A stretch of DNA of 64,000 nt from Orientallactaga sibirica. Lineage: Eukaryota > Chordata > Mammalia > Rodentia > Dipodidae. Below are positions 1-12,564 of the stretch, one piece after another. The stretch covers positions 14,056,501 to 14,120,500 of the forward strand of contig JAEOAD010000018.1 in NCBI GenBank assembly GCA_036365145.1, in the 5' to 3' direction. Made by a program: the position numbers and the translations under genes. The number at the start of each line of letters is the position of its first letter. Position 1 is the first letter of the stretch. The notes under the pieces were generated by a model that was not told where the DNA came from, ran no database searches, and saw only the letters and a program-made list of their open reading frames with translations.

Positions 1-1927
1 TATCTTTTATATTCTCTCAGTAAGTAATGAACGTTCTTTGTATCTCCAACGGCTGTTTTGTTTAATCTGATTTCTTAGACAAGTGGACAGAAAACATTTG
101 TTGAATAATTTGTGATAAAAGCTGTCAGAGTAACTGAGAATTTTTTTCTTGCTCACTTTATGCGACCGTGAAAGAAATTAGATATGCATGCCATACCAAG
201 GGCATCTCATTTCAAGACTATGTGAATGCTTTTGAAACAATACTAATTTCTTAATTAGAGTCTACATAGACCATGGAGCTCCTTATGAGTGAATCTGAGC
301 ATGCATAGCATTTAGATGAATTCTATTAGGCAGGGAAAACAATACCCAGAGTGAACAAAGTGGTTACTGGCTAGCCTTTTATAGTATACTATAGCCAGAA
401 TTTAACATCCACCTAACCTGATTCCCCAGTTTATGAAGACAGGTACTGAGATGCAGAGAAAATGTTTCCTTCAAAGTTGGCCCAAAGCTCATACATATTT
501 CTAGGTATTATAGTGCTTGGATTTGTATATATACTTCCATTTTAGAGTTTTGGTCCATGTTCCACTTAGCATACAATATTTATTGATTCATAGTAATAGA
601 ACTGCTTCAGGTTTGGTTTTTGCAGTTGTTTGTTATCTTGTCAATTTTCATTTCAGTTTTTTTTTTTAACTTCAGTGATTTGCCACTTGACAAAATAGAT
701 TTATCACAAAGTTGGTGAGCTAGAGGATGTTAAAGTTTAATTTTACTATATGTACTTTTTCTATTGGCTTAGGGACTTTAAGATATAGTACATAGAATAT
801 AATTTTTATTTCCCAGAATATTTCAGAATGGCCATGTCTTTTATGTACTTGCAAATAATTATAGAGCAAAAAGTTCACCTAAAAATCTCTAAGTCTCCAC
901 CTATAATAGCTTGCAATCAAAAAACTGAGGCCTAGGTAATATAAGTCAGAGTCACAAACTCAAATATTTACACAATACAAAGACAATAGGATAAACTATT
1001 TACATTGAAACCAAGATTAGTCAATTTAAGAAAAAATGGAGTAGTTCAAGCCCAGAATTGAAGGCAGTGTTCCCAAAAGGCTTTGATTTCAATCCACAGT
1101 CTGTAATGTGAACTGCTGTTTGGAGCCAAGGTTAGGATCCTGCTTTCCCAACTCTTAGTGCCAGATGCTTTCCATTGCTCTCTACAGCTTTTTCCTGCTT
1201 CAAACTTATACTTCTGCTTCCAAATTTAAGTTCATCATCTGTGGTTATTATTTTAGATGTTTTGTTGATAGCAGCAATAAGACAATAATTAAAAGATTTT
1301 GGAGATTTTCTTGATATTTTTTGACATGTATGTGTATGTTACCTATGACTGTGTAAGAGTACATGTCTGTGTGTACATTTATGTGTGTGTTTGTATCCAT
1401 AGGCTGCTTGTATATGGTTGGATTGTGACTTGCATTGTTTTCTGCTTCAGCCTACTTGATATGCAAGCACAGGTTTATATATCACTATACTTTCTATGAC
1501 TACATGCTCTGAAGTGGTTCTTCCTTTAACCTGTTATGGAATATTTTTCTTATTTGTCACTATGTACTAAAGTTGACAGTTAAAGTCCTACACTTTGCAG
1601 CCTTTCTTCTATACCATAGATTGGCCAAGATATCTTTGCAGTAAGGGCAGACTCTAGAGATCAATGAACTATCTAAAATACTCATGTTTTCCCTCCTGCC
1701 CCCAATTTCTTAGCAATGCCTAGTTTTAAATTTCTCTTTCTTCCCTTCCTTAGTAAACATTAGTGAGTTTTGGACACAGAAATAATAGGTTGAATGTAGC
1801 TGGATAAACTCACCCTAATTACAATAAAAGATATATTAAAGGAGAAAACCAGGATATACTAGTCATACACTTTCCTTTTTTCTTGTGTGAGAAAAGCTTT
1901 CTTATCAATACTTGTCCAAGATTCCAG
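1..1927. other. AT-rich stretch, no gene recognised
   Basis: No exon, RNA gene or confident repeat is visible. A degenerate TG-rich run lies at about 1320-1400. The only open frame there (66 codons) is a low-complexity Val/Cys/Tyr translation of that run, so it is not a gene. A few bases near 928-960 resemble the tail of an antisense MIR, but too weakly to call. Confidence 0.6.
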
Positions 1928-2047
1928 TTTTTAAAATTTTTTTTCATTTTTATTTATTTATTTTTGACATAGAGAGAGAGACATAGGGAGAGAAAGAAAG
2001 AGAGAGAGAAAAAAATGGGCATGCCAGCATCCCTCCAGCCCCCCAAG
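1928..2047 (-). repeat. tRNA-derived SINE (jerboa-type), truncated, antisense
   Basis: A T-rich tail (tttatttattta) is followed by a GA-rich stretch and a short 'gggcatgccagcatccctccagccccc' type segment, split here by position rather than quoted in full. This is the reverse complement of the SINE's CT-rich 3' part and its extreme head, with the middle missing. Full-length relatives in this window are at 18530-18800 and 45557-45739. The right edge is uncertain by about 10 bases. Confidence 0.6.
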
Positions 2048-2800
2048 ATTCCATTTTTTAACTCCAAGTTTAAAGAAAGCACTGAAACCCCCCAAAAAGT
2101 ATTTTCACATGGGGCACTAGAACTTGAAACAAGTTAATGGATAAATAAAACAGATTAATCTCTGTAGAGATTCATGGCATTCCTTTGAGAATCCATGGGT
2201 GACTAGAGAGAAACCTGCATATGTACATTGTAAAATTCTATTTAATTGCTTCTCAATAAGAAATAGAAGTGAATAATCTTTTAAAAACCTAATCACAAAT
2301 GTTCCAGGTGTAGGAATTGTCAGGCTTTAGATGTATAAAAAATACCTCAGGTGACCAAGAGATTTACTGTTTCCTAGAACAACAGTGACAATCCTCAAAT
2401 GTGTTCATAGTCACCAGGCCTCATATACTGGATGGGAAGGAAAAGAAAGAGAAGAGATCTTGTGGATGTGCCATATTACACAATAAAAATGCACTTCCAA
2501 CACTGACATATTCAGACAGTTAGTTACCCTTTCTCCAATTTTCTGCCAAGGTTCAGAGTTTTATATCACACAGAGGTCCTACTAGTGCACAATGGCAACG
2601 TTTCTCCAAACCATAATGCAGATGGAATAATTCCCAACTTGCAAGTGGAAAACAAAGGGGAAAAGGACTACAGATTCATGGACTAACAAATGTGAAAACC
2701 AAAGACTTTCCACAGTGGTTAAAAACACTGAGGACACAAGTGTAGCAGTGTGATCATATGTCACGAAGGATGACATCTTCTTAGTGGCATAGCTGGAAAT

Positions 2801-2843
2801 CCATGAGTGGTCTTCTGGTTTCCATGAGTGGTCTTCTGGTGTC
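2801..2843. repeat. Two-copy tandem repeat, about 21-bp unit
   Basis: The unit 'ccatgagtggtcttctggt' occurs twice head to tail, followed by a diverged 'gtctatggt'. It creates a repeated MSGLLVS in one frame, which I consider meaningless. It looks like a local slippage duplication just upstream of an L1 3' fragment. Confidence 0.75.
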
Positions 2844-2959
2844 TATGGTTCACTCAGTATATGCCCATAGGAACTTTAGTGTACAACAGTCCTCAGAGCT
2901 GCTGAAACTAAAGGGGTCAATAAGACATGGTTCTGTGTTCTTGAATCTCATCCATTGTT

Positions 2960-3215
2960 GCACTATTCACCAAAAACAAGTGATGAAATTAGCTTAGCTA
3001 TCCACCAATAAATACATGGATAAAGAAGGTGTGGCATATAGACTCAATTGAGTATTTTTCTGATATAAAGAAAAAATTACAACCTTTGTAGAAAAAAATG
3101 AAGGAACTTGAGTATATTATGTTAAGAATAAGACAGACACAGAAAGTCAAATATCACATGTTTATTTTCAAACATGGCATCTAGATTTATAAAAGGAAAA
3201 AAAAATTAGAAGTGG
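2960..3215 (+). repeat. LINE-1 ORF2 3' end and start of 3' UTR, degenerate
   Basis: The run 'tatccaccaataaatacatg', then 'gataaagaaggtgtggcata', is the characteristic end of mammalian L1 ORF2. The same segment occurs in the large L1 at about 42980-43020 (cagatgaatggataatgaag, then atgtggtacat). It is followed by the typical 'aagacagacacagaaagtca' block (compare 43110-43130). It is 5'-truncated and very diverged, with no usable reading frame. The 5' limit is unclear and may reach further left. Confidence 0.65.
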
Positions 3216-5074
3216 GCCTACTTAAGAAGAGGAAGAGGACCAGTGAGGGGAAATTATTAGAGTCAAGGGCTCTCTTTACCATCCCTCTCTCACTACTCCT
3301 GGCTATGTTAACCCTGAGACTCTGGGGCTGCCTCCTGGTATAGTGATTGAGTATACGTCTGGGCTAAGAGGTGGGAAGGTCCCCTTCCCCCTGTCCATAC
3401 CTCTGCACACTACCCAAGGTCTCTCCCTCACAGAGTAGTTTCTTACCTTTTCCCGTAAAACCTGCTCCCTGGCCTGTCCTCACTCTTTCTGGATCTTCTG
3501 CTTCTCAGGTGTATATATACTGTTTTTCTTCCTCTTCTCTTCTTTCTCTTTTCCTGGTGCATGTACCCTCTCTTCTCTCTCCCTTATTTCTTTTCTCTTT
3601 TCTCTCTCTTCCCCCTTGTCCCTCTCCCTTGTTACTATAAAGTCTTAGATACAAGAAGCTGTCTATTTTGGTCCTCCATTGTGAACCCTAAATCTAATGG
3701 GGATTATGATGGGAGCTAAATATACACAATGTACATTATGTACATATGAAAGGATCATAATTAATCCACAATTTCAGGTAATTAATATATACTGATAAAG
3801 AGGGAAAATATGAATATCAAGTCCAGTGTGGGAGGCAGTAAAATACACATGCACCTGCCATATGCAATGTGGTGGGGCATCTAAGCAAAGGAAGCTGAGA
3901 CTTGAGAGAAGTGATTCAGGACCAGGTTTGGGCCATGTGAAAAGTCTCCAGAGAACCATGCTTGTTCTAGGTCTGAGAGATAAACAGGCATTTTCTAAAT
4001 ACATTAGAAGCAGCAAGGGGTGGATGTGCCGAGACATGGCGGCATGAGGGAATGCCAATGAAAAACAGACTGAAGGAACAAGTCATAGAGTGTAAGGGGC
4101 ATAAGAAGGTATGCTGGGAACCTCACATGGTGACCTAGATGAAATCCAATTTTGTCCTTGTCGATGGAGAAGCAGAGGTGATAACGCAGATTGGAGATAT
4201 TAACAAGGAGCCTTGTTTGCTGAGTCTCCTCTCCTTGCAGCACATTTGCCATCTCTGAGACTGCCCCAGGCTTCTCACCAGGAAACCCCTGCTGTTCTTG
4301 GTGTCTGAGTGCAGCAGACACTGATAATGGACCTCACTTTGGCCTTTGTTTTTGAGCAAAGGAGTCAAGGTCCTGAAGAATGTCAGGGGAGTCTCTCAAT
4401 TTGACGGACAGATTCAAGATTGCAATTAGCAAGATCTGGACACTTGGTACTGAGTTTGGCAAGGCACAAACTTGTCTGCTTTCCAGAAGGTGTTAAGCCT
4501 TCAGCTCCATACTGAGATTCTCTGGGTCCTAGACACTAGAAGATGTAATAGGGCAGCTTAGTAATGTAGCATTAGGTACAGGCATGTGAGTGCACTTTAA
4601 GGCTTGCTGTACCCCAACAAGTTTGTTTGGTGAAAGGATTCACTTTCTAGACTTTCTGAGGTTTTATTTAAAATTCACGTTTGTTAATCTCTCATCTAGA
4701 CTCAATCAAACAAACCCAATACTCTGGCTCATTAAATGCAAACTCAATCACCATATTTACTTTAAGCTGGCTATGTCTAGGTTCTGAGGGATTCTACATG
4801 TAGCTGCACAAATGGCCTTTGATGATTGCAGACTTTCTATTCAGGCAAACATTGTTGGATCATACCAGTTAAGGAATGTTTATTGATATACTTCCAAGGA
4901 TAGTTCCTGGATCCAACCATGAAAGACAATTGATGTAGGGTGATTCTGTGGGAAGATTTTCACCAAAGCTAAGGGGATGCTCCCTTTTGTATGATCTCAA
5001 ATAAGTATTTTATACTTTTCTTATTAAAAAAAAGACAGTGTGTAAAAAATGTTAACCAAACAAAAGAGTGTTTT
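3216..5074. other. Unassigned stretch, pyrimidine-rich at 3240-3640
   Basis: 3240-3640 is strongly CT-rich on the plus strand and ends with 'actataaagtcttaga', which could be an old LTR end or an L1 3' UTR. I cannot decide which. From 3774 to 5074 I see no repeat family. Short open frames on both strands (60-105 codons) overlap one another and show no domain, so none is called. Confidence 0.4.
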
Positions 5075-5205
5075 GAGGTTTTCTTTTGTTGTTGTTTGGA
5101 ATGGGTTCTACCCATGTAATCTTGATTAACGTTGAACTGCCAGTCCTATTTCTGTCTCTCACGTGCTGGGATTATATGCATGTGCCATCATGCATGACTA
5201 AAATG
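5075..5205 (-). repeat. B1 SINE, diverged, antisense
   Basis: The order is that of a B1 read backwards: a T/G-rich tail (tcttttgttgttgtttgga), 'gaactgccagtcctatttct', then 'gtgctgggattatatgcatg' and 'tgccatcatgcatgact'. The box-B-proximal 'gctgggatta' signature is intact. Confidence 0.7.
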
Positions 5206-5320
5206 TCTTTATTTTCTTAAAATAAAATGTAAAAGCAAATAACATTTTGCTGGCATTAAATTGTAGGTCATTTCCTTGGGAGGTTTTGAAGTTTTAAAAA
5301 TGCTATCATGGAATGAATAC

Positions 5321-5828
5321 TGTCCCTCAAAAGGTATTGTGAGATCTAAGAAATTAAGATATTGCCTTTAGCTTCTGTAACTCCGCTTGCTAGCGCTCCA
5401 GCTTGACAGTAGTACTGCCAGGCCTGATTCAGATGAGGAACTTGCGGGCTAATGTACTGACCTTTGCTTCTTTCCCAACCCCCTCCCTCTCTCTTATTGT
5501 TCATTCCTGGGAAGTCTTAGGACATCCCGGAGGTAATAAAGGATCTGCAAACAAGCAGCTGATCCCAGATAAGCAGCTCAGAATGTTCCCGCGCGCGCGC
5601 TTTTTGAACCAACCATTTCAAATGTTGCAATATGATGTAACTGCTGTACCCCTTCTCTATATAAACCCTTTCCCCCAAGAGTGGGGGCTCTCTCTCACAC
5701 TCCCACTGCGTTGGTTTGTGTGGACAGAGTCCCAGTCTAGGCTTGGTAATAAAGAATTCCATGTAATTGCAGTCGAGCTTCTCAGTTTTGTTGTCTCACT
5801 GGGTGACTCCCAAGGACCCCAACCCACA
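5321..5828 (+). mobile_element. Class I (gammaretrovirus-like) ERV LTR, sense
   Basis: This reads as a complete promoter and polyadenylation unit: a TATA box (tatataaa, 5658-5665), then AATAAA (5748-5753) about 90 bases downstream, then a U5 ending in 'cccaca' at 5828. Directly after come 'tt' and 'tgggggtcctggcac' (5831-5845), which matches the first bases of a tRNA-Pro-type primer binding site before the resemblance stops. That indicates a 5' LTR or a provirus broken just past the PBS rather than a clean solo LTR. An alternating (CG) run lies in U3 at about 5591-5601. A 150-codon open frame runs through the LTR but has no retroviral domain, so it is not called. The start near 5321 is estimated; no target duplication was found. 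Confidence 0.7.
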
Positions 5829-5845
5829 TTTGGGGGTCCTGGCAC

Positions 5846-7594
5846 TACATTATGATGAAGTCTTAATACACAAACCTCAAGATATGGTTTTCTATTAAAA
5901 TAGTGCTGTAGCAGATATAACTAGTTAAGATGATATCACACTAGAGTGAGTGAAGCCCCAATCCAATATAATTCAGGTCCATTGAAGAAGAGGAGAACTA
6001 TACGGGAAGGTTATACACTCATCGCAAGCCTTCAAAAGAAACTACCTTATTAGTGTTTGCATGTAAAAACTTCAGCACTCTTAGGCATTAAATTTGTGTT
6101 CTTTTAGGCACTTAGCTAATTGTCTTTGTTAAGGCAACACTAGTAAACTAAGACAAATGGCTTGAACAGAACCTGAGCCCAGCTCTATCTATCACCACTT
6201 AGTAGTAAGAGAGAACAGGATCATGAGCCCCATGATTAAAACCCAACTAGTTAGTCTAATAAAAATTATAGCTTCATTTGATGGGAAAGACATTCAATTT
6301 TCCTTTCACATTTTTCATATTGTTCTTCTCTTACAGACAATGTTACAAAACAGAAAGGAAGCACTTAAACATTCTCAAGATTGAGTAAAAGGTATGCTGG
6401 CTGGCATCTTTCATTGTCCCCTTGATTGTGATATATATAAAGTAGTTTCTGGGACTTGGATATTGTAGGTCTTCTTATAGTGATTTTCTAGTGACAGTTT
6501 AGCTGGACTGTTGTGCTCATAGCTGAAGGAAAGATTATCCCATGAAAGGTAGCCAAGACCTCAGCCTCATAGGTGAGGTTTTCTAACAATTCATGGTAAA
6601 TTTGATCTCTTAGCCCCTCTATTGATTGAAAACAGATGGGCACTGAACTTTATAGAAAGCTTGGAACACTCCTTGATTTGACCATTTTCCAAAGCAAAAG
6701 GAGAGAGTATGGTCAGTGTTAGTTGGAGCTGGCAACAACCTCAGACAAGGAAAACAATGACAATGCAGCAGATGGTTGGATGACTTGAGGATCTCTGTCC
6801 TAGATAGCATTAGCCTAGCAGCTTGGCATTCACACTCACATGTGTCATTTTGGCTTTCTAAAAAGTGTCAAGTTCTTACTTGTTTTTGGTTTCTTTAATT
6901 TACCAAGCCTCCATTGACCACAGGCTGATAATGTTTGTTGTGAACAAATACCATATACTCTTGCTTGGGCACAGCAGTATCCTGTGCCAGTGAAGTGACC
7001 TTCATAGCTAGCTCTGCAAGCCATGGACAACATACTCTTATGAGGCAAGCAAAGTAACACTAATTGGTTCAATTACTTTTTTCACACAAAATTCATTGTT
7101 CTGAGTGTATCCTTTCTATACTGTCAGATTACTGCTCTAATGAGGCCCTCTCCCTCAGGACCAAATCAGTTGTTATGAAAACATCAAAGCAGGCACACAA
7201 ACAATCTGGCTAGTATTTTGGGTATCTCAGAAGGCAGATATTGTCCTTTCTTTTTGGCAGGTGAACAGTTTCTCCACAAAAAAGGGAAATCAAAGCTGAA
7301 CCAGGAGCATAGGCAAGATGGACCTGAAGTAGTCTGTGTCATTAAGGATGGAAAATGTTTTTCATGAGCACAGGAAAATTTTAGGACTATATCCAAGTGG
7401 TGATAAAAGGAATATTTTTCCAAATTGGAGGTTCATTATATTCTTGTGTTCATGATTTTAGGATTTTGAACTTTAAAATATGCATGTTCTCCCACCTGAT
7501 TAGTGAATCTTTGCTTCAGCTGCATCTCATTTATGATGTGATGGAGAGAAAAGGGGACATCCTGAATAGTGGAAACCAGAAAACATCAGTCTGA
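5846..7594. other. No gene or clear repeat
   Basis: Moderately AT-rich, apparently unique sequence. Scattered 60-80 codon frames on both strands have no recognisable motif or codon periodicity that I can see. Confidence 0.5.
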
Positions 7595-7660
7595 ATCTGG
7601 TTGGGATTTACTAAGTATATGACCTTGGGAAAGTCACCTAACCACTGGGTGTGATTTTAT
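7595..7660 (+). repeat. MIR core fragment, sense
   Basis: 'ttactaagtatatgaccttg', then 'ggaaagtcacctaacca', is the conserved MIR core (the familiar 'tgtgaccttgggcaagtcac' block). It is an ancient mammalian SINE fossil with no function implied. Confidence 0.75.
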
Positions 7661-8099
7661 TTTATTTTATTTTGGTTTAGTAAGAAGTTTGTAAAATACA
7701 ATTTCAATTAGCTTATATCAAAATTCTTAATTCTAGACCAGGCTTATCAATCCTACTTGGGGCAAGCAATATTGAACCAGAGCATAGTCAAGAATTATAA
7801 AATTTTCTTTCCACTGACAACAAGGCAGGAAACAAGAACCACATAAGAGCCCAAGGACAGTAATCTGTTGAAAAAACACACACACACACTTTAATCTGTA
7901 ACATTTGTTCTCTATAAAAATCAAGGAACTATAATGATGAAATGATATATTTTCAGTCAAACACAGGCTATATATGATTTTTAACTGTTTTATATACTCT
8001 GATACCTTGTTTTCTGCATTATCACATTCCCCTGAGTCAAACATGCCCTCCAATATTTGCTTTTTGTTCCCTTTATCTCCCCAGGTTTGTTTTCCTTTA

Positions 8100-8480
8100 A
8101 CTGGCCAGTATATATTAGAGTTCCTTAGGGCTGAGCCTGGGCCTCATTCTCACCCTGTAGGAAACTTTACACAGAACCATTTTAATCATCACCACATGTC
8201 AAATCTCTCAAGTAGACATCTTCAAGTCCTGACCTCTCATAATACTTTCAGATGTTTGCAACTAGTTGTCTATTTTGCATCTCCACATGGACATCATCCC
8301 CAAGCCACCTCAAATTCAACATCTCCAAAGTCAAAGCCTGCTTGCCATCTGCAAGCCTGGAACTTTTCCAGGTGCTCAAGCCCAATCAAGGATCCTGCTT
8401 TCCATCAAGCTACATAAACATTAAAATGTTGGAGGCCACCCTTGAAGCCGGTACCCCATCTTGAATTCACCAACTTCTCT
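8100..8480 (+). repeat. Ancient interspersed repeat, L2-like
   Basis: The order 'cctcattctcaccctg' ... 'tctccacatggacatcatcc' ... 'cctcaaattcaacatctcca' resembles the L2 segment containing 'catctccacttggatgtc' and 'catctcaaacttaacatgtc'. It is heavily decayed, and the two open frames across it (70 and 147 codons) are chance. The family is uncertain. Confidence 0.4.
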
Positions 8481-8925
8481 AAATTTTCACCATTATTTTC
8501 CTATCCAAACTAATGCTATATAGTGTTTGAATTACTACCATGTCAAGTTTCTATCCATTCTTGCCCCTTCCAACACAATTTGTAGGTTGAACCAAATTGA
8601 TCATTTCATTGTATAAATTGGAATCACGAAATAAGTTTTGCACTCCATGCGCAGGTATACACATTTTCATGGATACTTTTAATAATATCATTTAATTTTT
8701 TGGATGAAATACCAATTTTAAATATGTGGCCTATAATGCTGCAATATTCAAGTATCTGGCAGAAAATATATGGCACACCCAAGTGAATAAGTAATAGGAT
8801 TTTAACTCATTAAAATGTGATTTGGGTAATGTGAAATGATAATGGATTATATAGCATTCTGAGGCTAGAAACAAGAAATTATTACCTCCCTTAGTGAAAG
8901 ATGCAAATTAGAGGACCATTACTGG

Positions 8926-9025
8926 AAATGAAGGAGGAGAGAAGAGAGAGGAGAGGATAAAAGAAGAAAGGAAAGAGAAGGGAGAGAGAGGAGGGATGGA
9001 GAGAAGAAGAGAGGAGAAGAGCCAC
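8926..9025. repeat. GA-rich low-complexity tract
   Basis: About 100 bases of almost pure A/G on the plus strand (aggaggagagaagagagagg and similar). No repeat unit is fixed. Confidence 0.85.
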
Positions 9026-9729
9026 TGTGTAGAATCTTACCTAATCTGAAAGCCTAGCCACTACCAACTTGGAAATCAGCAAGGGAAAAGGCAGAGGGAA
9101 ACATTTATCTCTTACTTTCATGTCATTATCCAAGTTCCTCCCATTGACTGAACACTATTGAAGGATCAAGGTTAACTGAATGCATGGATGAAGTCCTCAA
9201 AGTTTCATCTTACATGTTTCATGATATAATGGGAAAGGAGGACATTTAGATAATGTGGAAGGCCATATGTACATTTCCAAGCAGAGACATATTGGCACCT
9301 CTCCTGCTTCAGTTCATAATAATTCCCCTGGCATGTCTGTCTCACCTATTCTGGTTTCCTTTGTTCTGTTACTTGCATGAATCACATTTTCATGCTGTTC
9401 ACCTGAAAATGCCTCCTTTACACAACTTTCTATTTTCTATAAATTAGATTTAATGTGACTTTGACATGGAAGCATTTTCCATAATCTCATGGCTTTGAGA
9501 TTATATATGATATAGATTATATAATTTCTCATTATGACTCAACTGTATTTCATAGTACATGATATGTATTTAGTATTCTATTTATTTCTGTAATGTACGG
9601 TTAATGTTAACTATAGTATATAAGTGACCATTGTGTAGAATATTTGCCAAGCAAATAAATATATTTCTTGTAATTTTACAGTGCCAATATGAAAAAATTA
9701 AAAAGATAAAGCATGGAATGAATGACTCC

Positions 9730-10060
9730 TGTAGAAGACAGTTTAAGATCCCTGAGATGAACTTTCAGACCAGCACAGTTATAGAGGAAGGGATTTTTAT
9801 TGAAACTTACAGATCCAGAAGAAGTCCCATAATGGCAGAAGAAACTGGCCTGCCTCCACAGGACTAAACACAGGAAAGAAGCCAAAAGCCACACAGCACA
9901 GCATACCTCAGAAACTCCAGCTAGGCACACTTTGCATTTCTTTATATTGAAATTTCAAACCCACTACCACAAGATCTGCCCAGTGACACTGCCTCCAGCC
10001 AGGTGGCTGCAGATGCAAAGTACAAACTAATAAAATACTGAATCTGTTCAAACTACCACA
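9730..10060 (-). mobile_element. ERVL-MaLR solo LTR with target duplication
   Basis: On the minus strand it starts 'tgtggtagtttgaa', the MaLR LTR start, and ends with 'ctaca'-type 3' sequence, with an AATAAA-like signal read from 'tttttattgaaac' near 9795-9810. It is flanked by the 5-bp duplication ACTCC at 9725-9729 and 10061-10065, so it is a complete insertion reduced to one LTR. It belongs to the same family as the LTRs at 20473, 21059 and 22674 but has diverged further. Confidence 0.88.
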
Positions 10061-10065
10061 ACTCC

Positions 10066-11830
10066 TAAATATCTATTTCAGCTATTATTTTAACATTTGG
10101 GAGGAAAGTGAGGACTCTAAATAGTACATATCAATTCCAAAAGTCAATGTCACAACTTCCTATGTGTAATGCATTGAAATGAAAATCAGATCTGAATTTT
10201 TGAAATACTTGAATAAAATTAAGTAAAGATCATTTTATTGCAAAGACTGCCATGGAACTTTTAAACTCATAGCTGTATCCTCTGGTTTGGGTTTTTGATA
10301 GGAGATTGGCTAAATAAAGCAGCTTTAACAAGCACTTTCTGGAGATTTTTTCCATATGTAGATTCTCTGATTTGTATTTTCAATGCTTGTTCTCTCTCTT
10401 GTTAAAGAAAACCTTCAAAGCAATATTTTCATGCTAAAGAATATTCCAGTGAGAGTTCATGAGAAATTCATCTTCCCCTGTCCTCTGAGAGAACTTGAGG
10501 CTTGGTGTGATTTTTTTTCATTGTGTCTTATAAGGTAGAATGGTGAAAGCTCCAAGCAGAGCATTCCAGTGATCAGGTATTAGCCACCTAAGGTCTAAGG
10601 ATTATTTTTGAGAATAGATAGTTGTGTGGAGGATTGTGTTAGTGTAACATGAGTCTATCAACTGCCACTTCGCGGTGCAGACTCTTCTTAGGTGGGAAAA
10701 ATTTACAATATTGTTCCATGGCTGCATTAATTTACAGCATATATAAAACATACTGAAAGCCTGTATCAAAATCCCTGAAACAATGAACTACTCTGATAAT
10801 TGATATTATAGTTTCTGACATGAGTTAAATTCATTTCATACTATGTTTTTTTTTTTCATACTATGTTATTTTTGTCCTGTGTATATATGTATTTTTTTAT
10901 ATCAAATGGGTCAGTAAGAGCATAAAGACAAAGGCTCATTAGAAAATTCACTTTGACTATCAATCTAAGGGTCTCAAACTTGGGACTTCAAATTTGTTTT
11001 TAACAGCATATTTCACAAATTAGTTATTGATTGTCTTTCAAAACAAATCATTTAAAATATAAATAAGTTTTCTCTCCAGTGTTTGATATACTATAAACAA
11101 ATTGAAATGTCAAATGATCTATTACTTGTGATAAGGGAACACAATTTTATCAAATAATTATTGTCTTCCACACCATTTGGCACTGTAGTGGGTAGCTGTT
11201 GATACAAAATAGCTAGGCAATGATCCCAACACCATGTGGTCATCATGGTATACTTGGTCCAGGCTGGATTGTGCTTGGCACTTGGGCTTGAAGTTACAGA
11301 TCAGTGATGGGATCAGTAACTTTATCTCAGATCTGTACAGATAGTGTCCCTCCTCTTTTGACTGACAGGTTAGTGGAGGCATGCTCTCCTCATAGCATTA
11401 CAGCAGTACAAGAGAGCCAAGAAAAACCACATCAGGTTTCTGTGGAACTAGATTTAGAGCTGTCATGTTGTCCAAGTTACTTCATGCCATTTAACTAAAG
11501 CCAGTATAGTCAAGGCTGAAGACTGTCATCAGGGATACATACTCTACCCATGATGACAAAGTAAAGGTAGGTAGGGATTGGACCAGTATACAATCTACTA
11601 CATAGTCATTCAAAACTTATATCTGAATTTTCAAAAAAAAAAAACTATGAAGTAGGCAATATTATTATGTTGCTGAGGTTTAAATGTATGTGTTTCTACA
11701 AAAGTCATGTTAAAAAATGGCCAGTGCAATAATGTTACAAGGTTGGGCTGAAGATAGTGATTAAGTCTGAGGGTTTAATAGAGTTAGGCATTTATAAAAG
11801 AAGCTACATATAGTACTTGATCTTTTTAGT
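10066..11830. other. No gene recognised
   Basis: AT-rich sequence without a confident repeat. 11155-11560 is less AT-rich and could be an old transposon fossil, but I could not place it. The 64- and 74-codon frames there lack any motif. Confidence 0.45.
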
Positions 11831-11835
11831 CCATC

Positions 11836-12230
11836 TGTGGTAGTTTGAATGTGGTAGTGTTAATTTATGGCTCCTTAGACTCAGGTGTTTTATTAAAATT
11901 AAAAATGTAACTTGGGTCTCTAGCCCTCAGGCTAGAGGAGGTATTACTGGGGGCTCATCCTGGAGTCCAGCTCTAAGGTGTGTTTGGACGCTGATTGAAA
12001 TTCCAGCCAAAAGTGTGTGCAGAGCCATTTGTGCTCTGATGGGTTTGTGTTTTCTATTGCTGGTGTTTGCTTGCTGCAGTTTTTCTCTGTGCTTGGATCT
12101 ATGGAAGTAAGCAGCTTCTTCCACCACTGATGGAATGTCCCCAGATGTATAAGGTTGAAATAAAACCCTTCTTTCCATAAACTGTATCTAGTTGGATGTT
12201 CATCCCAGCATCTTGGAGCTGACTATAACA
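11836..12230 (+). mobile_element. ERVL-MaLR solo LTR with target duplication
   Basis: It begins 'tgtggtagtttgaatg' and ends 'gactataaca', with a polyadenylation signal (gaaataaaacccttct) near 12158-12173. The 5-bp duplication CCATC flanks it at 11831-11835 and 12231-12235. It is oriented opposite to the LTR at 9730 and its interior differs enough to suggest another MaLR subfamily. Confidence 0.88.
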
Positions 12231-12392
12231 CCATCATCCATCCCTTCTACCAGAAAGGACACAGTGTTCTTCCTTACCACCATAACCAGCAACAAAGTGC
12301 AGTCTTGGACACAGACTACATCCATCACCAGACTGTCCTTTAAAAGTAAGGGCAAAGTTAAGCTATTTCCAGATAAGCAAAAGTGAGGGAAA

Positions 12393-12564
12393 GCCAAACA
12401 TGGTGGCTCACACCTTTAATCCCAGCACTGAGGAAGAAGAGGTAGGAGGAACACTGTGAGTTTGAGGACAGCATGGGACTAAAAAGTGAGTTCAGATATC
12501 ATAGCCTGGGCTAGAGGAGTTAGACCTTGATTCAAAAACAAAACAAACAACAACAACAACAAAA
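12393..12564 (+). repeat. B1 SINE, sense
   Basis: 'catggtggctcacacctttaatcccagcac' is the 7SL-derived B1 head (box A region), given here by its two halves 'catggtggctcacacc' and 'tttaatcccagcac'. The body is diverged and the tail runs into (CAA)n at 12540-12564. Confidence 0.85.

Noticed and set aside
4201..4330. 'tctcctctccttgcag' as a splice acceptor with exon
   Set aside because: A polypyrimidine-AG occurs often by chance; the following sequence has no long frame shared with a donor site.
5403..5855. 150-codon open frame, one of the longest in the window
   Set aside because: It lies wholly inside an LTR with TATA and AATAAA signals, has no domain and crosses U3/R/U5.
7974..8417. 147-codon plus-strand frame
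   Set aside because: No start context, domain or homologous motif; part of it overlaps an L2-like fossil.
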